From Luteolibacter luteus (GTDB lineage: Bacteria > Verrucomicrobiota > Verrucomicrobiia > Verrucomicrobiales > Akkermansiaceae): 64,000 nt of DNA. The position numbers were made by a program, and so were the translations under genes. The stretch's first letter is position 1. Each line of letters starts with the position of its first letter. The stretch lies in contig NZ_CP051774.1 in the NCBI RefSeq assembly GCF_012913485.1, forward strand, positions 5,394,001 through 5,458,000. Reading direction: 5' to 3'. The notes beneath the pieces were generated by a model. The model saw only the letters and a list, made by a program, of their open reading frames with translations. It was not told the DNA's origin and did no database searches. Of the stretch, positions 26,165-35,519 are shown piece after piece.

Positions 26165-29100
26165 TTAGACCTCGTCGCGACCCAGCCAGCGGAAGCGCTT
26201 CACTTCGAAATGGCGGCCGAAGTCGGCTTCGGAGGACTTGATTTCCGGGTTCAGGCCGGTCGAGTCCGGGCGCAGGGGAGTCGGGGTCCGTTGGACCACA
26301 GCCTCGCACCAGGCTTCGGCGACGACCTTGCCATCCTTGTCCACAGTGTTGCCGTAGGCGCGGACCACGAAGGTATCCGAGCGGGCCGTCAGCGCGGGTC
26401 CTAGGAATTGGAGCACGTCGGCTTGGGTCAGGAAGCCTTGTGCGCCCCATGCCGTGGTGTCCGGCTTATTCCGCTGCTCCATGCGGGTCGGGTCCTTGAT
26501 GTGATCCGGGTGGTTGTAGTCCGGCAGCGCGCGGGTGTTGTCTAGAGGCCACTCGGCTTGGAAAGCGGAGTTGAGTCCCGCACGGTCGATTGCCGCTTGC
26601 AGGGCACCCTTCTTGCCGGTGGCGTCATCGGACAAGCGGCGGTTCACGAAGTCGGACATTGAAAGGAAGGGGCCGCGGGTCTTCACCTCGCGCACGATTT
26701 CTTCCGCCAAGGTCCTGATCTCGTCCAGTCCCAGCGTGCGGACACCGCCCCAAGCCTCGGTGGAGCGTGCGCCCCGGCCATCATAGGTGCGGTCCAGTCC
26801 GGGAATGCGCGGGAAGGCCACCTTGTTATCCCCGAACTGGGTGCCCACGCTGGAAAGCAGCATCGCTTCCCAAGCGGTCACGCTGGTCGAGTTCACATTG
26901 AAGGCTCCATCCACGCCCAATCGTGAACCGGCACGATGATAGTCGGTGATGTCGTCTTCCGCGGTATCCGCCGTGCCGGAGATCAGACGCATGCGGCCGT
27001 TCGGCAGCGCAGAACGCTCGGGACTCTTCAAGAAGTCGGATTTCTCCGCATTCGTTCCGCTGGAAAGGAAGAACTCATCCCACAGCGAGTAGTTCAACTC
27101 GTAGCTCAGGTCGTAGATGACGTTCTGGTCGAGCGGCACCTGGTCGAGGAAATTGCGGGCGTGATAGGCCCAGTTGTCCTCGTTCGTGGTGGGGTTATCC
27201 TGGTTGGTATCGGAGCGGCCGTCCGTGGAGTAGCCGATCGAGTCCTGATTCCAGCCACCCTTTTCGCGGTTGATGGTTTCGCGGCGGCTCGGCTCCGTGC
27301 GGTTCAGGGCAACGCGGGGATCCGCGAGCGAGTTCCCGAAGGCGTAGCTCGGGTGCCAGACGAAGGGTGAGAAGTTCACATGCTGGAAGGCACCCAGGGA
27401 TGAAATCTCGGCACCGCGTCGTGGCACGTCGAAAAGGATGCGGGGGCTGGTGAACTTCAGCGGGTGATCGAACGGATCGCCCCGGTAGGTGCTGCCTTGG
27501 AAGCGGGGCGACATTTGGTTCCAATCGACTTCCGCGTCGAAGAGATCCCGCGTGTAGATGCCGAAGAAGTTCGGCGCGATGTCGGTCACGTTGTCGAAGG
27601 GGTTCCGGTAGAAGTAGGATCCGCGCATGTTCCAGTTCGCGATCGGCGCGCACTGTAGGTGAGCGGTGCCGGCCAAGCTGCCGGATCCCAGGCGATTGGA
27701 CGCATGTTCTTCAGACCAGCGCAGGCGGAAGCCATCGCGGGTGCGGCGGTCGGGAGCCACTTGGATCGATGGATTCTCGGCGGTGGAGCCGGGGAAGGGG
27801 ACGGGGTCGATGCTGCTCCAGACCACCGGGATCTCATCCTCGTCACCGTATTGATAAGCACAGGAGATGAACTTTGCGGTGGGCAGCGCGTTGAAATCGG
27901 ATGCGGAATTAATGGAGCCGCTGCCCGAAAGCGGTTTCCAGATCATGCGGTAATCGTCCGCCTGGGTCCACTGGGCTTCCTGCAGGTTGCCGGTGGGCTT
28001 GGGGAGCACGATTTCGCGCCACTCCTTTGGCATTGCAGCCAGGCAGTTTGGCTTCAGGCCCGGCGTCGGCGGCCAGCTGGTGTCTGGCTTGAAGAGCGGC
28101 TCGTTATCGATGCGGGAATCCTGATAAAAGCTGCGCGACGGGCTCGGTGCCACGCCGGGGGACAGAACGTTTCCGGAGAAACCTTCTTGCTGGTAAAGCT
28201 GGTTGCCTGAAGGCGACCACATCACCGTTTCGCCAGGTCCCAAGGTCGCGCCTTGCATCTTGAAGAAAAGACTACCTTGGGAAGCACCGCCGGTGATCCC
28301 GCCGGGCAGACCCCAATACATGCGGTATTTCTTCGAGGGCTTCCCATCCATCACGACCTCGATCATCTTCCGCCCGTTGATGTGCAGGTTGATCATGGAA
28401 TCCCCGAGCTTCATTTCGAAGTTGTAGGGGTTCCACATCACCACGCGCGGGTACATGTGCAGGCGCATGCCGTAGGGGTTCTGCGGATCCACCCCGGCAC
28501 GGCGGTAGTAGCTGATATTGTAGTAAAGCGATCCCTCCACCAGGACGGGTGAGATATCACTTTCACCCAGCTTGCGGAATTGGACCTTGTTCCCGTTGTT
28601 CAATGGATACTTCGGCGATGTCGAGTAGTTGCCGAAGGGGGTTTGCTCCGCACGCCGTGCCCAGTCACGCAGCAGTCCGAAGGTGGGAGATGTCACGTTG
28701 TAACGGCCTGCCTGGCCCGGGCTTGAGGAATGGGAATCAGCCTCGTTGTTACGAGGTCCCACCAGCCGGTCGCTATCCTGGACACCCAGGGAGACACCTC
28801 CCGTGCCTTCGTCGGAAATGCCTCCGCTGCTCAACAGGTAAGCGGTCAGGTCCTTCTTCAGGCCGCCTTGGCGGACGTCGGCGAGCAGCCCCATCGAATC
28901 GACCGTGAGATCATGGAAATGCTTCTTGAGGAGATCAGCGTCGGTGTTGGCGAGAACCAGCTGGCCTTCCGAGAGCATTTTCGAACGCACCCCGTTGTCC
29001 AATTCCGCCTTGGTGACAGCCTGCATCGAAGCGTCCTGGGAAAGCATCGTGGGCCGGAGTTCCGCGAGATTCGCCCGCGATTCCTTGGAGCCGTCTTCCG

Positions 29101-29764
29101 TGGCCACGTTCGCACGGATACCGAGGTCGCCCACCCACCAGGCATACTGGCCGCGGACTTCCTCGCCTTCCATCAGCTCCACGCGCGGGGCGGAAACCTT
29201 GCTGCCCGGCGTGTTTTCATCCGCGCTGCCCTTTCCGACGAGCTCGATCATCTCATCCTCATCAGGCGCATTGCTCTGCGTGCCCTGTTCGTAGTTCAGG
29301 CCGCCTTCGTTGCCGCTGACGAGGCAGGCGATGCGTTCGTCCTCGCGATCCCAGTTTTCAGACATCCGGAGATCGCGGAGGCCACCGTCTTCGGCGCTCC
29401 GGACCATATAAGAGGTGCCATCTTCCTTGGCGGTGCGCCACACGTTCATCCAGTGCGGCTGGGCGAGATTCGAGTTCTCCCCGGGGCCGACCTCGTCTTC
29501 AAGGAGGGTCGAATCGGAACTGACGCGCTGGTCAGGCCCCAGGTGCTTCTGGAGTTGCCCGATGGCTGTGATCAACGCGAGCCGGGCATTTGCCCTGGCT
29601 TCATCGCGAGCCATGGACACGGTGGACTTACGGAGTTCGATCGACGATAAACCTAGTAGTCCGAAAACAAGAAGTGCAAGCAGCGGCATCACGAGGAGTG
29701 CTGCCACCAATGCGAATCCTCGCTGCTGTTGGGATCGTGCAAGCTTGATGTGAGTGAAGGACAT
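26165..29764 (-). CDS. Verru_Chthon cassette protein A
   Basis: 1199 residues from ATG 29764 (a TTG at 29779 is an alternative). The N terminus QQQRGFALVAALLVMPLLALLVFGLLGLSS is a type IV prepilin/PilX-like signal: a G-F processing site followed by a hydrophobic helix. A very large extracellular domain follows, with no enzymatic motif. Length and N terminus fit the Verru_Chthon cassette protein A family, which normally sits in a cassette of four prepilin-like proteins (A-D); I see no B, C or D gene here. The prepilin-type N terminus suggests it is processed by a prepilin peptidase and could use the PilB/PilC machinery encoded 12 kb upstream, which is inference. Confidence 0.8.
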   Translation of the reverse strand: MSFTHIKLARSQQQRGFALVAALLVMPLLALLVFGLLGLSSIELRKSTVSMARDEARANARLALITAIGQLQKHLGPDQRVSSDSTLLEDEVGPGENSNLAQPHWMNVWRTAKEDGTSYMVRSAEDGGLRDLRMSENWDREDERIACLVSGNEGGLNYEQGTQSNAPDEDEMIELVGKGSADENTPGSKVSAPRVELMEGEEVRGQYAWWVGDLGIRANVATEDGSKESRANLAELRPTMLSQDASMQAVTKAELDNGVRSKMLSEGQLVLANTDADLLKKHFHDLTVDSMGLLADVRQGGLKKDLTAYLLSSGGISDEGTGGVSLGVQDSDRLVGPRNNEADSHSSSPGQAGRYNVTSPTFGLLRDWARRAEQTPFGNYSTSPKYPLNNGNKVQFRKLGESDISPVLVEGSLYYNISYYRRAGVDPQNPYGMRLHMYPRVVMWNPYNFEMKLGDSMINLHINGRKMIEVVMDGKPSKKYRMYWGLPGGITGGASQGSLFFKMQGATLGPGETVMWSPSGNQLYQQEGFSGNVLSPGVAPSPSRSFYQDSRIDNEPLFKPDTSWPPTPGLKPNCLAAMPKEWREIVLPKPTGNLQEAQWTQADDYRMIWKPLSGSGSINSASDFNALPTAKFISCAYQYGDEDEIPVVWSSIDPVPFPGSTAENPSIQVAPDRRTRDGFRLRWSEEHASNRLGSGSLAGTAHLQCAPIANWNMRGSYFYRNPFDNVTDIAPNFFGIYTRDLFDAEVDWNQMSPRFQGSTYRGDPFDHPLKFTSPRILFDVPRRGAEISSLGAFQHVNFSPFVWHPSYAFGNSLADPRVALNRTEPSRRETINREKGGWNQDSIGYSTDGRSDTNQDNPTTNEDNWAYHARNFLDQVPLDQNVIYDLSYELNYSLWDEFFLSSGTNAEKSDFLKSPERSALPNGRMRLISGTADTAEDDITDYHRAGSRLGVDGAFNVNSTSVTAWEAMLLSSVGTQFGDNKVAFPRIPGLDRTYDGRGARSTEAWGGVRTLGLDEIRTLAEEIVREVKTRGPFLSMSDFVNRRLSDDATGKKGALQAAIDRAGLNSAFQAEWPLDNTRALPDYNHPDHIKDPTRMEQRNKPDTTAWGAQGFLTQADVLQFLGPALTARSDTFVVRAYGNTVDKDGKVVAEAWCEAVVQRTPTPLRPDSTGLNPEIKSSEADFGRHFEVKRFRWLGRDEV

Positions 29765-29853
29765 GTGATGGATGCGCAAACAATCGGGGAAATTTTCCGG
29801 AATCTAAAGTGTCCGGCTGTCACAGTTCCGTGGCAAAAGGGATGGTCATTGTA

Positions 29854-29861
29854 GTCACATG
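29854..29861 (-). promoter_or_regulatory. GTCACATG element upstream of the Verru_Chthon A gene
   Basis: GTCACATG (CATGTGAC on the coding strand) lies 90 bases before the start codon. The identical octamer occurs at 9267-9274, ahead of the first giant gene, and GTCAC occurs at 34570-34574 ahead of the second. A related GTGACATG copy follows at 29873-29880. Possible operator half-sites; the evidence is only positional and short. Confidence 0.2.
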
Positions 29862-29986
29862 ATGACGAATCCGTGACATGACGATCCTGAGATAAGTCTC
29901 CGGAATGGACGGTGGGCCGATGGGCCCGGGAAATTCATTCCAGCCCTGCTTGTCCGGCTGGAGGATCCCTTGGGAAGTGCCTCGGG

Positions 29987-30020
29987 AAAAAGAAGCAGCC
30001 GCCACCTTGGCGGCTGCTTC
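29987..30020 (-). terminator. Rho-independent terminator of the second giant gene
   Basis: A perfect 12-bp stem (29992-30003 with 30009-30020) closes on the 5-base loop ACCTT and is followed on the - strand by five T residues (A run at 29987-29991). It lies 35 bases after the stop codon of the 1477-residue protein and fits a classical intrinsic terminator. A smaller inverted repeat GAAACGGC/GCCGTTTC at 30039-30056 overlaps the stop codon itself. Confidence 0.85.
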
Positions 30021-30054
30021 ATGGGATGTTTCAATTCAGAAACGGCGGGCCGTT

Positions 30055-33000
30055 TCAGGGGGTGTAGGTGACCACGAGCTTGAAGAACTTCTTCGTCGCG
30101 TTCGCGGGTAGGGTCACCGAGATATCATCGGGACCATCCACGGCTTCCGCGAGGGGAGCCCACTCGATGAGGTCTTCACTCGCCGCGATCTCGTACTTCA
30201 CGGCGGTGTCGCTCTTGGCGGCGCTGCCCTTCACGAATTGGAGCGTCACATTGTTACCGTTCTTGATCGGCACCGGCGAGGCATCCGCTTTCCGGGGATC
30301 GAAGCCCAGGGCATATTCGACCACGGCGGTCAGGCCGTCGCGATCGTTATCCGAGGTAGGCAGGATACCGGCAGCGCCCTTGCTTTCCGCCCAGATTTGG
30401 AAGGCGGACGGAGCGGTGGTTTCGGCAGTCACGATCCGGAGCGTAGGCTCGGCACCTGGATAGGGCTCGGAGGCACCCGGCCAGAAGATCTGCCAGCCAT
30501 CGGTGGTCTGTGGCTTGACGTTCACCCCGTAGTTCGGAGCACCACGGCGCCATGCTTGGACGATCGCGGTGACATCGAGATACGCGGCACTGGTCTGACC
30601 CATGCCGGTCACGCGGCTGACTTCAGGGCCGATGTTCGTGCCTGCCACCGGACCGGCAGGTCCGAAGGCGGTTTCGACGGTCCAATCGGTGAGCACCTGA
30701 TGCACCGAGATCGGGCCGGGGCTGTGGGCATTCGTGCTGCCTTCCAGCAGCAGCGGCGTGCCGGTGGTGAGCACCAGCTCGGCGCGCACGATTTCCTCGT
30801 CCTCGGGGATGTCGGTCTCGGCGGTGCCGAAGGTCACCGGGAAGCGCATGAATCCTTCCGTGGTGGCATCGGCGATGAGATCGACGAAGGCCAGGCTGAG
30901 GGTGGAGCCATCAACCGTCGGACCAGCACCGTTGAGCAGTGCCGAGCGATCGGCGGAGTAGGTGTGGATCGAGATCGGCGAGGTCACGTAGCTCACCACG
31001 AGCTTGGGACGCAGCGCTACGGTGGTATTGCCTTCCGCACAGTATTCCCAGCCGTCGGCGGTGCCACCGGTGTAGATGGAGAAGCCGAGGTTCGGGTTTT
31101 CGTTTGGATTGGCGATCAGTTCGTTCGCCCAGTAGCGCACGATGGCGGTCACGTCGGCGACTTGTGCGGTCTGGTTCGTCATCGAACCGAAGGCTGCCAC
31201 CGGAAGGCCCGAGGAAGAACCACGCACGCCTTCGAAGCCGTATCCGGCATCGAGGTCGGCGTAGGTGGTTTCAGCCGTTACCGGGACGATCAAGCGGTCC
31301 ACCACGAATGGACCCGGGGAACGGGAGTTCGCGCCGTTGGCCGTGGTGAGGATGAGCTCGGCCTTGGTCACCTTCGCGCCGGCCGGGATCTGTCCCGGGC
31401 CATTGCCGAAGATGTTGTCAAAGCGCATGATCGCGTTCTGGTCGGCGCTATCGGCATGACCCGGATAACCGTCGAGATAGTACGAGGCCGCCGAGCTGCC
31501 GAGGGTATTGGTGTAAACCGGATTGCCCGAGGCATCGGGCAGCGCGTTCTTGCCGATGTGCTTCGAGAAGGTGCCGGTGTAGTTGTCCACGCCGTTCTGG
31601 AACGAGGCGGTCGCCACGGGAACCAGCGAGGAAGCATTGCGGATCGTCGCCGAAGCCTGGAAGGCCGTGGCGGTGTAGCCGGTGCCTGGCAGGAGAGAGA
31701 TGATCAGCGTCTCGTCTTCTTCATACAGGCTTTCGGTATTGATCGTCACGTTTACCGTGGCGGTCGCGGAGCCGGCAGCGAAGGTCACCGCGCCGGGGAG
31801 CGTCTCGTAGTCGGCGCCGTTCGTGGCCGTGCCGCCGATACCGTAGTTCACGGTCAGCGCGGGAGTCGTGTCACCGGTGCGGGTGAAGACGAACTGCAAC
31901 GTGGTGTCGGCAGTGTTTTCCTGCGCGAAGTTGTCGGTAACCTTCACGAACACCTCATCGCCAGCGGCGGCGACGGGAGCGTAGGGGGCTGCCAGGAAAC
32001 GGAAGCCGCCAGCCTGCGGGGTGCCGGGAACGCCGGGAAGATCGTGGGAGAAGACCACGAACTTGTTTCCATCCGCATGGTAGGAATACACGTTGTCGCC
32101 ACCGTTGCCGTTCTGATAGTCGGCGGTCACGAAGAGCGCGGTGTTGGAAGGATTGATGATCGTTCCATCACCGAAGATGATTTCGTAAGTGCCAGCCACT
32201 TCGTCCACCGTCGCACCCACGGCAGCCATGCTGACATTGAGCGGGGTCAGGGTGCCGTCATTGGCGATCTTGCCGCTGTAGACGCCTGTCGCTTCCTGCG
32301 GGATGTAGAGGAAGGCGAAGTCGCCGTTCTCCACGTTCTGGCTGTTGTCGCGGTTGATGACCGACCAGTTCACTCCCACTTGGCCGATGTTCGACACGTT
32401 GTCTGCGCCGGCCGTGGTGCCGGTGCTGAGAGCCAGCATGTTGCCGGTCTGTGGCAGGCCGGAGATGGTGTAGGTGCCGGCGGCGTTGTTGGTCACGGTG
32501 ATACCGGCAGGCAGATTGGCGCTGTCGGTGTTGATCGTGCCGTTTTCATTCACGTGAGCACCCACCCAGCCATTGGCGTAGGGGAAGAAGCCCATGGTGA
32601 AGCGGCCGGATTCGGGACGATTGACCGGATCGGTCGAGGCATCCTGTGCGAGGTCCTTCACGGAGAGGGCATAGTTGCCGCCTTCGTTGCGCGGGATCAG
32701 CAGGTTGTCGATCGAACCACGGGTGGTGATGTCCAGCCAGTTTTCACCGGCATAGTCGAGTCCAAGCAGGATGCCGGAATTGAAAGGCACGGCATTGTCA
32801 TTGATCTTCACGGCAGGTTCGCCGGAGACGTTGCCGAGTGCCGTAAAGCCGAGCGGGGAAGGCGTGCCGAGGACGGTCGCCCAGGCCGGGGCCGGATTGG
32901 AGGTCTTGTCCGGATCCAGTTCCGGGTCGCCGCCATCGATGATGCCGAGGCTGTAACCGGAGATGGTCGGAGGATTGATCTTGGCCTCCATCAGGATCGG

Positions 33001-34488
33001 CGTCAGCACGCTGGAAACCACGGCACCACCATTGAGGGTCGCGACGGCTTCCACCTTGCGCTGGCCTGGAAGAGGAGAAGGAACGCTGATTTCGAAAGGC
33101 GCGGTGGCATCGGTGCCCACGGAGACGCCATCGATGAAGAATTCGATCTGCTGGATTTCGGCCGGCGTGGCCACGGTGTTCGTGGCAGACAGCGTGAGCT
33201 GGGATCCAGGATCGGTCGGGTAGATCGCATCCTTCACCGGGCTGGTCAGCGCGATGGCTGGCGCGGTGGTGAGGAAGGCGAAGCTGAACATGTCTTCGTC
33301 CGCCGTCAGGCCATCTTCCAGCGCTGGTTGCAGCGTGGGAGTGGTCGAAGCGACGGGGACGATGGTCGGGAGGTCGCGGCTTTCGATCAGCCAGCCACCC
33401 AGTGCTTGGTTCCACTCATAGCTCACGATGTTGTCCACGTTGTTCGGGTTCGGCGTGGTGCCGGCAGCTGGCCTTCCGCCTTCTGCGGAAATGATCAGAG
33501 TGCCCGTGGCATCGGTCTGGTCGGGGATGGTCAGCAGCCATTGGCCGACGCCCTGCTTGGTGATGGTGAAATTGCCACCGCCCACTTCGGAAGAGCCATC
33601 ACTTTGGATGCGGCCCACGGCCTTCACGTGGCCACGACCGGCGGCTGCCGTCGGGACATACACGAAAGCCACACCGTCCTGCTCGGATCCGACGCCGTTC
33701 TGGCCGTTGTCCTTCACGGTCAAGCTGAAGGTGCCGTCGGCATTGTCGCGGCTCAGCGCGTAGTTATCCTCATTCTTGCCACCGACTACCAAGACCACAC
33801 CATTGGACGAAGTGGCAGGTACTCCGTGGGATTGCAGGGCCGTCAGGTTCACCAAGGCGGTGCCGTTTACCGCGGGGGTGCTGGTGCTGTTGTCGACGAA
33901 TTCCAGACCGGCGCCGAGACGGATCAGGGGATTGCTCCGGAAGTCGGCGGTCAGCGGGCCACCGTTCACGGAGCCGGCGCTGGCGTGCGCGCCGAGCCAA
34001 CCTTCGGCATAGGGGAACCAAGCTGCGGCGAGGTTGACGTTGAATTCACCGCCACCATTGAGCTGCAGGGTCGGTGGGTTGCCATCCACCGATTCGGCAC
34101 CACCGGAAGCCGCGTGCACGGGAATGAAAAAACCATTGGCGCTGAGTTCCGCCATGCTGGTCGAGTAGGTGATGCCGTCCGGGCCGCCACCTGAAACGTT
34201 ATTGCGGCCGTTCTGCGTCACCGAAGTGATCATCACGCCATTGTTGCAATCTTGCGCAGGGGTCGCGCTGAAAGCCATGTCGAAGTCGCCGCGGTTGTGA
34301 CCACGCACGGCGAAGTTGGGGGTGGCACCAGGCTTGATCGTCACCGCCACGGCGGGTTCGGGGGATGCTTGGCCGTTGTTCGTGGTGTTAAGCTGCACCA
34401 CGTCGAGGTTGCCATGTTCCAGAGCGAAGCTGAGGCCCGGGCTGGCGAGGACCACGAGCGCGCTCAAACACGAGGGTATTTTCTTCAT
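30055..34488 (-). CDS. Giant secreted multidomain protein, paralogue of the phosphoesterase at 4875-9185
   Basis: 1477 residues, signal peptide cleaved near SFALE (residue 23). Order: module A (23-410), an Ig-like domain (about 410-505), module B (510-870), a Calx-beta domain (880-970), two DNRLRE-like beta domains (about 980-1175 and 1176-1360, each with a D-V-T-A-I-V motif before a W-R/N segment), and a C-terminal D-x-D-x-DG/VVEYALG domain. Modules A and B are closely similar to those of the first giant protein: GKNEDNYALS..NADG and GTLI(I/V)S.EGG are shared in A, and FGDG(S/T)(V/I)INPSN in B. No catalytic domain is seen. Likely an extracellular or surface structural or binding protein. A strong terminator follows. 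Confidence 0.78.
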   Translation of the reverse strand: MKKIPSCLSALVVLASPGLSFALEHGNLDVVQLNTTNNGQASPEPAVAVTIKPGATPNFAVRGHNRGDFDMAFSATPAQDCNNGVMITSVTQNGRNNVSGGGPDGITYSTSMAELSANGFFIPVHAASGGAESVDGNPPTLQLNGGGEFNVNLAAAWFPYAEGWLGAHASAGSVNGGPLTADFRSNPLIRLGAGLEFVDNSTSTPAVNGTALVNLTALQSHGVPATSSNGVVLVVGGKNEDNYALSRDNADGTFSLTVKDNGQNGVGSEQDGVAFVYVPTAAAGRGHVKAVGRIQSDGSSEVGGGNFTITKQGVGQWLLTIPDQTDATGTLIISAEGGRPAAGTTPNPNNVDNIVSYEWNQALGGWLIESRDLPTIVPVASTTPTLQPALEDGLTADEDMFSFAFLTTAPAIALTSPVKDAIYPTDPGSQLTLSATNTVATPAEIQQIEFFIDGVSVGTDATAPFEISVPSPLPGQRKVEAVATLNGGAVVSSVLTPILMEAKINPPTISGYSLGIIDGGDPELDPDKTSNPAPAWATVLGTPSPLGFTALGNVSGEPAVKINDNAVPFNSGILLGLDYAGENWLDITTRGSIDNLLIPRNEGGNYALSVKDLAQDASTDPVNRPESGRFTMGFFPYANGWVGAHVNENGTINTDSANLPAGITVTNNAAGTYTISGLPQTGNMLALSTGTTAGADNVSNIGQVGVNWSVINRDNSQNVENGDFAFLYIPQEATGVYSGKIANDGTLTPLNVSMAAVGATVDEVAGTYEIIFGDGTIINPSNTALFVTADYQNGNGGDNVYSYHADGNKFVVFSHDLPGVPGTPQAGGFRFLAAPYAPVAAAGDEVFVKVTDNFAQENTADTTLQFVFTRTGDTTPALTVNYGIGGTATNGADYETLPGAVTFAAGSATATVNVTINTESLYEEDETLIISLLPGTGYTATAFQASATIRNASSLVPVATASFQNGVDNYTGTFSKHIGKNALPDASGNPVYTNTLGSSAASYYLDGYPGHADSADQNAIMRFDNIFGNGPGQIPAGAKVTKAELILTTANGANSRSPGPFVVDRLIVPVTAETTYADLDAGYGFEGVRGSSSGLPVAAFGSMTNQTAQVADVTAIVRYWANELIANPNENPNLGFSIYTGGTADGWEYCAEGNTTVALRPKLVVSYVTSPISIHTYSADRSALLNGAGPTVDGSTLSLAFVDLIADATTEGFMRFPVTFGTAETDIPEDEEIVRAELVLTTGTPLLLEGSTNAHSPGPISVHQVLTDWTVETAFGPAGPVAGTNIGPEVSRVTGMGQTSAAYLDVTAIVQAWRRGAPNYGVNVKPQTTDGWQIFWPGASEPYPGAEPTLRIVTAETTAPSAFQIWAESKGAAGILPTSDNDRDGLTAVVEYALGFDPRKADASPVPIKNGNNVTLQFVKGSAAKSDTAVKYEIAASEDLIEWAPLAEAVDGPDDISVTLPANATKKFFKLVVTYTP

Positions 34489-34569
34489 GCGGCGCGGACC
34501 CTAGGAAAAGGTACCTGCGTGGCTATGAAACAAGAGTTACAGATGAGACACCAGAATCGTTTGGATTGA

Positions 34570-34574
34570 GTCAC
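34570..34574 (-). promoter_or_regulatory. GTCAC element at the same distance as in the paralogous gene
   Basis: The GTCAC here begins 82 bases from the start codon of the second giant gene; GTCAC at 9267 begins 82 bases from the start codon of the first. Surroundings are partly similar (TGTTTCATGTGAC against TGTTACATAAGTGAC on the coding strand). This may be a shared operator or a remnant of a common ancestral promoter. Confidence 0.25.
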
Positions 34575-34755
34575 TTATGTAACATCTTCGCCACATCGGA
34601 AGTGTCGCCGTTGTCACACAGGGGACACTCTGCACCTATGGCGCTGCATTAAAGGGAATTGCGACTTCACGCATCCTTCATCATTTGGGAATGCGACGGT
34701 AAAGTCACTTTGCCGGTCGTGGACTCCCGCGGGATTTCTCCTAGCTGGGGCGCGA

Positions 34756-35475
34756 ATGAAAGTCCTTTTGTCGCTCTTGCTCGCCAGTGCAGCCGCTGCC
34801 TTTGCACAGGAAGCACCGAAACACACGCTGCGGATTTTGCCCTTGGGTGATCCGCCGCCATTCCGCCAGGAACTGCGCGGAGGCATCCGCTATGAGATCC
34901 CGGCGGAAGAAGGCACCGTGCCGCCACGCCAGATCCTTTTGTTCCAGAATGTCGCGGAAGGAGAGAAGAAGGAAGAGTGGCCGCTGAAGCTGCGCCTCGG
35001 CACGATTACTCCGGAACTGAAGATCCCGCCGCCGAAGGATGGTGCCATCATGGTGAAGACGGAAGCGGGCACTCCATGGGTCCGCATCCCCTTGGCTCAG
35101 GGCAGCTCGACCTTGGCGCTCGTCTGGCGGAGCGGGAAATCCTGGGACCAAGCCCGCGTGATGAGCCTTCCGGATGATACCAAGGATGGTGACTTCCGTT
35201 TCGTGAATCTCACCGGGAAGCCGATGGGCATCACCTGGGGGCAGGAAAAGCTGAAGTTGAATCCCGGAGCCGTGATGGTGCGCCGAATGCCGGATACCGC
35301 GAAGGTCCTGCCGATGAGCATCCTTTACCCGGCAGCGGATGGCAGTCTTCAGGCCTGTCTGAGCACGCAGGTGGAGCGGATGTCAGGCTCCCGCCAGCAA
35401 TTCTTGATCTACGTCTCGGACGGAGTGGATCCGAAGATGCCCGTAAAAGTGCTGCCTCTTTCCGAACAGTTATAA
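34756..35475 (+). CDS. Secreted protein of unknown function
   Basis: 239 residues with a clear signal peptide (MKVLLSLLLASAAAAFAQE). The remainder looks like two beta-rich halves: 25-130 with an extended Pro-rich strand region, and 131-239 with FRFVNLTGKPMGITWGQEKLKLNPG, a pattern seen in small secreted verrucomicrobial proteins associated with surface proteins. No catalytic motif is visible and I do not recognise the family. It is preceded by a 267-base divergent region shared with the second giant gene. Its stop codon touches the LexA box of imuA, so the two genes are adjacent but probably controlled apart. Confidence 0.65.
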   Translation: MKVLLSLLLASAAAAFAQEAPKHTLRILPLGDPPPFRQELRGGIRYEIPAEEGTVPPRQILLFQNVAEGEKKEEWPLKLRLGTITPELKIPPPKDGAIMVKTEAGTPWVRIPLAQGSSTLALVWRSGKSWDQARVMSLPDDTKDGDFRFVNLTGKPMGITWGQEKLKLNPGAVMVRRMPDTAKVLPMSILYPAADGSLQACLSTQVERMSGSRQQFLIYVSDGVDPKMPVKVLPLSEQL

Positions 35476-35477
35476 AC

Positions 35478-35491
35478 TGTTCGATTGAACA
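35478..35491 (+). promoter_or_regulatory. LexA (SOS) box of the imuA-imuB-dnaE2 cassette
   Basis: TGTTCGATTGAACA is an exact match to TGTTC-N4-GAACA, the palindromic LexA motif reported for Verrucomicrobium spinosum. It lies 28 bases before the imuA start codon and three bases after the previous stop. A further GAACAGT half at 35464-35470 makes an inverted repeat with ACTGTTC (35476-35482). TTGAAC at 35485-35490, inside the box, could be a -35 hexamer, so LexA binding would block the promoter. Confidence 0.85.
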
Positions 35492-35519
35492 TTTTGAAAT
35501 TTGATCCTAGCGTGCCGGG

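Noticed and set aside
24587-26404. Open frame of 605 codons on the + strand opposite the DUF1592 gene
   Set aside because: It is antisense to a gene with haem motifs and PA14 domain and crosses the intergenic hairpin into the next gene.
30238-34194. Open frame of 1318 codons on the + strand opposite the second giant gene
   Set aside because: It mirrors the codon pattern of the - strand gene in GC-rich DNA, has no domain or signal, and the - strand protein has clear homology to the paralogue and a proper terminator.
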